A stretch of DNA of 64,000 bases from Drosophila persimilis (Eukaryota > Arthropoda > Insecta > Diptera > Drosophilidae), in the NCBI RefSeq assembly GCF_003286085.1, contig NW_020825289.1, positions 13,082,001 through 13,146,000 of the forward strand, given 5' to 3'. The first letter of the stretch is position 1; each line of letters starts with the position of its first letter. Of this stretch, positions 56,073 to 64,000 are shown piece by piece. Under the pieces are notes generated by a model. The model did no database searches and had not been told where the DNA came from. It was given only the letters and a program-made list of their open reading frames with translations. The position numbers and the translations under genes were made by a program.

Positions 56073-58180
56073 AGCAAAACATAAGATTAAAAGTTTTTAA
56101 CCGCAACAACAGCAATACGAAGAATCACAGAGAAGGGATGAGACGAGAAGTGCACAGAAGGGAAGGGAAGCGAAGTCAGAGAGAACGAGAGGATCCATCA
56201 GTCAAACAAGTCAAATCATTCTAGCTTGTGGCGTCGCACTTTTGCATAATTGTAAATTAATATATTAACACTATGATTTCTCCATTAGTACATAAGTAAG
56301 CCCCCCTGAAAGCCGAACTCTACTTTTATATTTGTATTTATATTTATCTATAAACCTAACTGAAAAGAAAAGAAATTGCCTCTGCTGTCCACGTTCAATA
56401 GCACAGAGCCATTCAAACACACAGTAGACTCAAACCAAATCAAGCCAAGCCAATCCAATCCGTTTTTGGTGACATATAGTACATCTATCTGCATATGTAT
56501 ATCTGAATATAATTTCTTTCCTCGTCAAGCGAAATGAATGAGCGAACGGCAGTGGAGAGTGGAGAGTGCTGAGCGTTTTTTACACTTGAAAGACAACATT
56601 TTTGAGAGTTCTCAAATTGCAATAACTGAAATATATAGAATTATATTAATATACATCCATATACTTACATACATATATATTACCTATATATCGAATGTAG
56701 CCCATAAATGATGACCGTTTTTGATATATGAACATATTTCTCTCGTACTTAGCTTAGTGTTATTACAAAAACCGATTCAAGCAATACACGAAGTTCGATA
56801 TCTGGTGATCTGGTAAGACTTTGCAACTTGTTAAACGTACTCTTCATAAGATTCTGAAAGTCCAGGGCCTTGTCTGAAATTTTTGTTAAGTGGAGTGCAG
56901 TGGAGTGGAGTGGAGTGGATATTGAAACCAACCCGAATTGTTTTGATTTGATGATAATAATTAAACACATGCTCGTTCAATATATAACTTTCACCTTTCA
57001 GTTTGTGGAGAAGATATACCTTACTTAATAGCCTTACGATCAACCCAAGATTCAATATAATTAGACTTGATTTCGTACTGTACTCTATTTTCTGTACTAT
57101 ATATAGGACTATATCGTATCTTAACTGGTGAAACTATTTTCAATATATATTTTCTTTAAAACAAAAACTCATTTCCCAAGGTACAAGGAATAGAATAATA
57201 TCACGCCACATTTCCACCATATATTTCAATATCTACATATATTACCATATGCCACCCTATATTATACATACATATGCCAACATATATGTACTTTCAGAGG
57301 GGCCATTCGTCAAGCCAGTTCATAACAGAAATCCGAAAGCAAAACTCCAGAACAGAACTCCTTCACACTCTCTAATTGAACATGAACAGATACGAAATAT
57401 TAAATTGTAAAAGTGTCAAGCTTGGTAAGATCGTGTGTTCTTGTTACTGTCTATATAAAACATATTGATATACAAACGTACATATATGAAAATCTAACAA
57501 TGATATGATAAAACTTACCCATATGAAAAGTTGGTCTACCATAATATTTAAATATTAATTTGAATAATCTAAACTAAGTTTTACGTCTCACCAATACATC
57601 TGAATGTTGCAACAGCAGATGAACAACAACAATTTGTAAACGCTGGCCGGCAGGGCAGGCTCAGAGCTCAATGCGGATCTGATCTGCCCGCAGCCGTCGA
57701 GACATTGAATAAACATTTAATATAATACCATATATAATATATATCCCACATATATATATACTTATTATAAATCTATTCTCAGCATATGGCACTCAACAGT
57801 GCTCTATGCCCCATTGCGTTTCTATTGACTTTAATGTTTTTTTGTCTTTTTTTCCTATTGACTATTGTCTATTGCCATAATTGAAAATCGTTTCTCGAGC
57901 GTATTTTCAGGGGCGCTGTTGTGGTCTTGGCGTTGGAGAATATCTGGGGGAACAGGCAAAGGACAGGCTTTAACTTTTCCTAGTCGATTGATTGGTTGAT
58001 TGATTAATTGCTTGCTTCAGTGCCACGATCGGTATGCCTTGAAAAATATTGGAAAACGATTTTTACATATACAATTGCCTTATCTTATCGAAATGCACTT
58101 TTATAATATTGATATTTGATTGATATGATTACGCTGACATATGATATACATGAACATCTATTTTTGTGTGCAAACTTTAC

Positions 58181-58200
58181 ATATATATATATATATATAT
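58181..58200. repeat. (AT)10 microsatellite
   Basis: Uninterrupted AT units between Psi and Dek. Confidence 0.9.
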
Positions 58201-60813
58201 TTCTATATATTTTCATAGCAACTGCGACGATATCCGATATACCAAACAGTGCAGTGCAGTGCAGTGCTCCCTCCCCAGAGTAGACTTCAGTCGATCATGA
58301 ACATAAACAGATAATTATGTGTATAGTTTCAAGGTATCATTTGTTTGCTATATATTCGGATAACATTGCCTCCAAAGCCCATCTATATCTACATATGTAT
58401 ATCTATATTGATCCACCATTTGTATACTGTATATTGTCTAACAACTCCTCTCAAAGTGTGGCATAGGTCTGGGTCTAGGAAGGGTTTGAATAGTATCGGT
58501 ACAAGGCATATCTCAAAAAGTTTGATGTACATATGGAATTCTGCTAGTTTAGATTGGCCTAGACCTGTTTTATATAAGATCGGGAAGTCGTTTGTCCTCC
58601 TTTAGTTTCAGCAAAGGTTTCGTATCCCCTGATGACCTCCTGTTCGATCTGCAGAGAGGTAAGTATGGTCCATCTACCCTTAGAAGTCCATTTTAAAACC
58701 CAATTCCGTTCAGCATTTTTTTGGATCCAATGTCAAGCCGTTTATTTTGCAATCAAATGATATTTTTGAAATTGATACATAGATGTATTTCTTTATATTT
58801 GATTTAAATTACGTGCTTTGATCTATTTGCAGGGCCAATTGAATATACCAAAATCCTTTTCTCCCTTTCAATAACTCATATTAACATATGCATAGATACA
58901 TAGATATTATATCGTATTTTTTTAACCAGAAATTGGAACATATATATATTTTTTGTTGTTGTTTTAATAACATTTGTTGATATATCCATATCTTTTGAAA
59001 ACATATATATAACTGAACCATGAAATATCTGCAATTTACAGCCCTATCTGCGTGATCTTCGTATATTCGGCTGGTCAGAGTCTGATCGATATTAGTTTAA
59101 CCTTTCAACTTGCAATAGATCGTAAATCGTATATACCCAATAAAATGTCATCAATATTGAATATTCCAATTTTCTCAAATAAATTTCCCCATCTTAAAAC
59201 CACAAAACGATACCGTTTATTGTATGGAGTTCATGTAGGGTGCCAGGGGCAAAAAAAAAACAATAATAATTTCTTACCACATGCACACCCCATCCCCTCC
59301 CCTTCCCTACCATTAGTTATTTCAGCACACAGATTTGCTTTTACTTAACTTCTCGTATTTTATTACTGATATATATATCATTTCTTGTTCATCTCATCCC
59401 TTAAGCATTTCGCAACGAAACATTTAAAGTTAGAACAACAGAATATGTTTATATATTTATAGAGCTTAGTGCCTGCTAGATCGATCCAACCATCCATTTC
59501 AGCTGGATTCGTCAGGCATTCAATTACATACTCCTCTGACTACCTCATATTGTAAACTCTTAAACTAGACGACATACATACATAGTACAGTGCGTATCAG
59601 TAGGTATAATAGTTTGGGCAATTCAACATACATCAATTTGTTTTTATTTGTATAATTTTGGATTTTTGATCTGCTATTTATGAACGAGTTTACTACAAGA
59701 AAACTTACATTGAGAATGCTGATGTTCTAGATATATATTGTGAATTTGTTCTGTACGATTCCTTTCGTCGATAATTCAACATTTTGCTTGATATCCATTT
59801 TGTGTTATGTACTGCCTTTTTTCTTTTTAAAATTAACATACATCTATTTCCGCCTTTGTTTACATTTATAAATATTTATAATATTTAACTCTTTCATTCA
59901 TTTATTTGATGCACTCATCCGTGGCGTGTGAGCGTGTTCCCATTTGCGTTATGTTGCCGAGAAACCTATGTATCTCTTCTCTTCCTTTCAATCCTCAACT
60001 ACTAGGGGTGATGGTGAAGCACTTGATCTGAATAGGATTATGGGGGTGCGGCGGGAGGGGATACTGGAAACTTCCGTTGGGGATCATCAATTAATTATCA
60101 TTCAATTCACTCGCTCCTCTCTGCCGTGCGTGTGTGTGTGTCTGCGCCTTAAAACTACAGTTACTCGCCCAAAGTTGAATTTTTTTACATTGCCAAAAAG
60201 TGTTGCAATAATTTAAATTTTAAGTCTTCTTCCATTTACTTGCAAAGTGGCTTAATTCCTTCATTCATTATTATGTTTTTGTACTGCTGCCAGTGTGTGA
60301 ATTTTGGATATTTATTTTTCCTTTTTCTTCTTTCGATTTTTACTTTTACTTTCTTCTTTTTTTGTTTTATTTATCTTGCCTTAACTTTAAATACATAATT
60401 TTTTGTTTTGAATGTCAATCAAAGTAGCTACATGTTAGTACGTTTTTTAAGCTGATTTTTACAAATTTCTCCTTGGCTTAATTTACACACATTTTGCAGA
60501 GCTGTCAAGAGCACATTTAGCCATTAAATAAATGAAAGTTAAAGCGCGGGGGCGTCGCTTTCTGGGATCAAAAAGAAGTTATATATACATGTGAATATAT
60601 ATAAGAGTGGACAGGAGACGACATTGTATTTTGCGAATGACTCTGTCGTTGAGTTAACTTGAGTTAAGATTAACTGCAGATAGCTTTACGAGCACAAATC
60701 ATCATATACTTATAGGAGAGCTAGAGTTACTTTTCTTGAACTACGCCGAACGTCGGATGGTGTTGAAACAGCTCTCAAAGTGTGGCAAAGGTTACTTTTC
60801 TGCCGCTGTTTGT

Positions 60814-60819
60814 TTTATT
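60814..60819 (-). terminator. Dek: Dek poly(A) signal (candidate)
   Basis: TTTATT on the + strand, 64 bases past the Dek stop. Confidence 0.5.
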
Positions 60820-60882
60820 TTGCTTGGTTTGTTTACAGGACCTGGCCCTTCCTCCGGCTTGAAGATGCCCCCCGTCTTCGTT

Positions 60883-63800
60883 TTATGTCGCAATTAACTG
60901 TAGAATAGGGATTGCGATTAGACCGATCATTAGGCAAAGATACCAATTCACTGATGTTTGCTTACCGCTTTTACTGTGGCCTTAATGAAGTCTTTCTTTT
61001 CTGTTAGATCAAATTCTGGATATTTCGCATAGACTTGCTTGCAAACTGTTTTCATGGTAATCTCCTCCAAATTTGCCTTATCCAATATTTCTTTGACATA
61101 GCCGCGTATTTGCTCATCCTGCAATCAAAAGGTATACCATTCCACACGATTTAAGATCGAACTAGCAATAGCCAGAGCTCGCGGCTACTCACCGTTGGGA
61201 ATGCCATTTTGCCCTTTTTGGTTAGTGGCTCATCCTCGTCAGACTCATCTTTGTCATCGACATCATCATCCTCCTCCTCGGACGATTCTTTCTTTGATTT
61301 TTTTGATCGACCATCGGCTGGATGCATCGAGCAGAGAGAGGCAGGAGGTTAAAAAATAATTAATGGTTCAAAGGTGCTGGTAAGCTTACCCTTTCCAGCT
61401 GGTTTTGACTTGTTATTAGCTTTGCTATTTCTCGCAGGCGTTGTGGGCTTCCTACTCTTCTTGGGGCGTACATCCTGCAAGATGGAGATGTTACTACCTT
61501 TCCCCTCTTTGCCCTCCATGTCTGTTATTTCGCTTACCTCACTTTGGTCGCTGCCAAACTCCGACAGTTCCTCCTCCTCCTCATCTTCGGAAATGTCATC
61601 CTCTTCGCTGTCGGAATCTTTGCGTTTTCGCGCAGGTGCCCCCCGTCCACGTCCCCGTCGTCCAGCCGCGGCAGTGACCGCCGGTCTCCCACGCTTACCA
61701 GTTACGGCTGGGCGCTTGCGCTTCGGAACCTTTTAGAAGTGTAGAAAGATCGTTGTTGGTTAGAAGGTGACTTGGAAGGGCACAGGGGTAGACATACATC
61801 GCTATCGGCATCGGATAGTTCGGACTCCTCTTCTTCCTCAGAATCCGAATTTCTTCGCCGACTCTTGCGCGCTGGACGACCCCGACTGCCTCGTGCAGAC
61901 ACGTTGCGACCAGCTTTAGCGGCACCACCACCGCCACCGCCGCCGCCACGACCGGCATCAGAGTCTGAATTGGCCGAAGGATTGTACTGTAAATGATGGT
62001 GTAAATTAGAGAATCTCGTTTTTGCATTATCCGCTGCAATACTTACGTCTGAACCCGACTCTGAGTCATCGTTGCGTCTCCGCTTGGTCACCGGAACTTT
62101 CTGCTCGCTCTCCTCTGAGCTGGAGAAGTCCACGTACGCAGACATTTCTGAAAGCAGACGACACAAAGGTCAGGGTTAAGGATCTTCTCGAACTAATGAT
62201 TATATTTGACTTACTTTTGCCAGCCGTCGTGCGCCGGGGACGTCCACTGGAGTTGCGAGCCGAGCCTCTGCCGCCGGCACCCGACTTGCTGCTCTTGCGT
62301 TTCTTGTCATCCTCGCTGACTTCTTCCTCTTCTTCGTCCAGGTCGTCCTCGTCTGGCTCCTCCTCGTCTTCGTCGCCCTGCTCCAAGCACAGCGATTCGT
62401 CCGGCTCCATTAGAAATTTGAGCACTCTCATTACAATTTCATTCTTGCTGCCTTTCCGATCCAATGTGAGAATCTCGCAAATGCTCCGAAGTCCTTTGTT
62501 GTCCACCTTCTTGATGGCATCGAGTTTCTTGTTGTATTCCGTCGAGTCCTTGGCGAATTCGAATCCAGCAAAGGAGCGCAGATTCTTCTTCACAACATTG
62601 TTCTTGCCTTGGGCCCCAAAACAGAGCTAAAACAGATTTGTATATTCGATGTTAAGTCAATTGTTCTCCGAATGATAATCTCATTTCGTCCGCTCACCGC
62701 ATGTAGGGTCTGTAGCCCGTCGACACGAGTCTTGTTGATGTTCTCATTGATGCGATCAATCTCCGCCAAAGCCACTACATTCTCATCGTCCTCTGCCACC
62801 TCATTGTTCTCATCCAAGCCATCGTCCTCGTCAGCATCTCCGGCTTCCTCGTCGTCGTCGTCGTCCTCAGCCTTCTCCACCTTACCATTTTTGGGCTTGG
62901 ACAATGGTTTCTTGGCTGGGGCCGATTTGTCAGCTCCCGTAACTGTCTTTCCCTTGGCCCCATCCTTGGCATCACTACCTTTGTGTTTTTCGTCTGCAGC
63001 GGTTTTAGTGGTCCTGTCGCTCTCCTCATCGCTAGCCTTGTCCTCGTCATCGTCCTCCTCATTCCCTTGAGTATCGGCATCGTCTTCGTTTTCATCTTCA
63101 TCCTCCTGTTTTGCATCCTCCTTCTTTGAATCCTTGCTGTTGTTAATGCTAACCTTCTTCACAGGATCAGGCGATACCTCCGTTTTGTCCGATGCGCCTG
63201 CGCAAACACAGAAAAAAAAGGATTAAAACTGATTAGAAATTTCTGTACATCAAAGAAAGGTTAATTGCTGGAAAAAGGAATTGTCTTCAGCCTTGGGAAG
63301 TCCAGAGCTAACTTCACTTAGGAGCGCAAGGAACTATGAATACTGAAAATGTTGCTATACCTCGGCCTTTACTACGCAAAACCCCATTGGTAAGGATTAG
63401 CATGAACAATAGCCAAGGAAAAACGAAAATTATCTTTTACTCCGATGGGAGATAGGAGGATTTTCGCTCTTGTGGGGTTCGAACCATGGATCATATACAT
63501 TGATAGTCAGGAGAGAGTATACCGAACAGCTTAGACGACAGCGCCACACGGAAACTCTTAAAATAAGCAGCAGAGAGCCAATAGGAACACGCACACACAT
63601 ATGCATGTGGGCCGGCGACCGCATGTCCCCCCTACCACTACACTCTCTGCTGGGGACAGATGAAAATGAACCCATTTCGCCGCGTTGCGAAACGCGCGCA
63701 AAATTCATTTTATGATTTTTGTTTTTCTCGCTCTTTCTTCACCAACACCAACGAGCACGATTAATACGACATTGCTACATAGGCAGGCTGTCGTTGTGTG

Positions 63801-64000
63801 CGCGTGGCTTTTATTTACCTGCATCCGAGTCGGGGGTGGGGGCTTCCACTGTGTCTCCTTTGGGCTTTTTATCAGCGACGTCATCAGCGGTGGTGGCGGA
63901 GGCCCCGTCGTCGTCGGGGGGTGTCGTTGCATCGGATCCCTGCTCGGCTCCTTTGGACTCTTCATCATGGTCCTCGGCGGCCGCTGCTGCATTCTCCACT
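60883..64000 (-). CDS. Dek: DEK chromatin protein (5' partial, ten exons visible)
   Basis: CDS complement of 63819-64000 (runs off the edge), 62698-63197, 62215-62626, 62047-62147, 61798-61986, 61538-61729, 61390-61474, 61193-61317, 60966-61118, 60883-60897; about 650 residues. DEK is an abundant nuclear protein that binds DNA of unusual topology, histones and the exon-junction complex. In order: a very acidic N-terminus, the DEK core with its SAP-type box (RSFAGFEF...NKGLRSICEILTLDRKGS...VMRVLKFLM, in 62215-62626), long Arg/Ser/Glu stretches with basic RGRP-type hooks, and the C-terminal DEK_C domain (ILDKANLEEITMKTVCKQVY ... KKDFIKATVKALIAT). The last coding exon has only four residues and the stop. 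All junctions have GT...AG ends and keep frame. Converges with Psi. Confidence 0.93.
63474..63538 (-). other. tRNA-like A-box/B-box pair in the Dek intron (probably a relic)
   Basis: On the - strand, TCGTCTAAGCTGTTCGG (63538-63522) resembles the D-arm or A box of some tRNAs, and GGTTCGAACCCC (63485-63474) is a perfect B box, with normal spacing. The anticodon stem and the T stem do not pair well, so it is not a working tRNA gene by eye. Confidence 0.25.

Larger units (their letters stand above)
55644..60813. other. Psi 3' UTR and AT-rich space between Psi and Dek
   Basis: 5 kb with no supported gene on either strand. An AATAAA for Psi lies at 56067-56072, so the likely Psi 3' UTR is about 430 bases; a longer form is possible because the region is U-rich like a UTR. 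It holds AT runs (58181-58200), GTGGA-type repeats (about 56894-56919), a GTGCA repeat (about 58250-58267) and a 16-base word CTCTCAAAGTGTGGCA found twice, at 58448-58463 and 60772-60787. Confidence 0.55.

Noticed and set aside
61374-63070. Ser-rich plus-strand frames opposite Dek
   Set aside because: They mirror the acidic GAG/GAT codons of Dek, whose exons on the minus strand all splice in frame and give a known protein.

Overview
The window is nuclear DNA of a fruit fly (genus Drosophila). Seven proteins can be recognised in fly-like form: Mastermind, a cytosolic acylphosphatase, beta1-tubulin, Elongin C, Arl6, ribosomal protein L11, a kappaB-Ras GTPase, PSI and DEK (the count of named loci is nine; the acylphosphatase is only assigned to a family and the kappaB-Ras is assigned by family logic). 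Introns are short except in mastermind, non-coding DNA is rich in CA/GT repeats, and glutamines are coded by CAG/CAA runs. From memory, D. melanogaster keeps mam at 50C-D, betaTub56D/RpL11 at 56D and Psi/Dek at 53D. Finding them side by side points to a species other than D. melanogaster with a rearranged Muller element C. An obscura-group fly is possible but is not proven by what can be seen.

Layout. Positions 1-36582 belong to mastermind (+ strand). The N-terminal coding exon, with the Notch/CSL-binding basic helix, lies left of the window. 1-18036 is part of a very long intron holding a nested intronless acylphosphatase gene (8069-8401). Four coding exons follow (18037-20175, 34315-34603, 34675-35835, 35918-36582) with a second long intron of 14 kb, then an AT-rich 3' UTR of roughly 2.7 kb. 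The gene-dense right half holds betaTub56D (+, 41303-44737), Elongin C (+, 46964-47606), Arl6 (-, 47828-48627), RpL11 (-, 49072-50102), kappaB-Ras (-, 51273-52149), Psi (+, 52769-55643) and Dek (-, 60883 to beyond the right edge). Psi and Dek converge across 5 kb of AT-rich DNA; kappaB-Ras and Psi diverge from a shared promoter interval.

Apart from mam (Notch co-activator) and Arl6 (cilia), these are broadly expressed genes with no evident common pathway; they are neighbours by position. Three non-coding observations stand out. First, a zero-length exon (ratchet) recursive-splice site sits in the first long mam intron at 5047/5048. Second, an unnamed dispersed repeat, rich in GGTATATTT promoter-like motifs, flanks betaTub56D and lies directly upstream of Elongin C and Psi. 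Third, those repeats lie at or near the places where gene order appears to have been rearranged. I did not find a wholly new gene system; the repeat with built-in core-promoter motifs is the best candidate for something undescribed.
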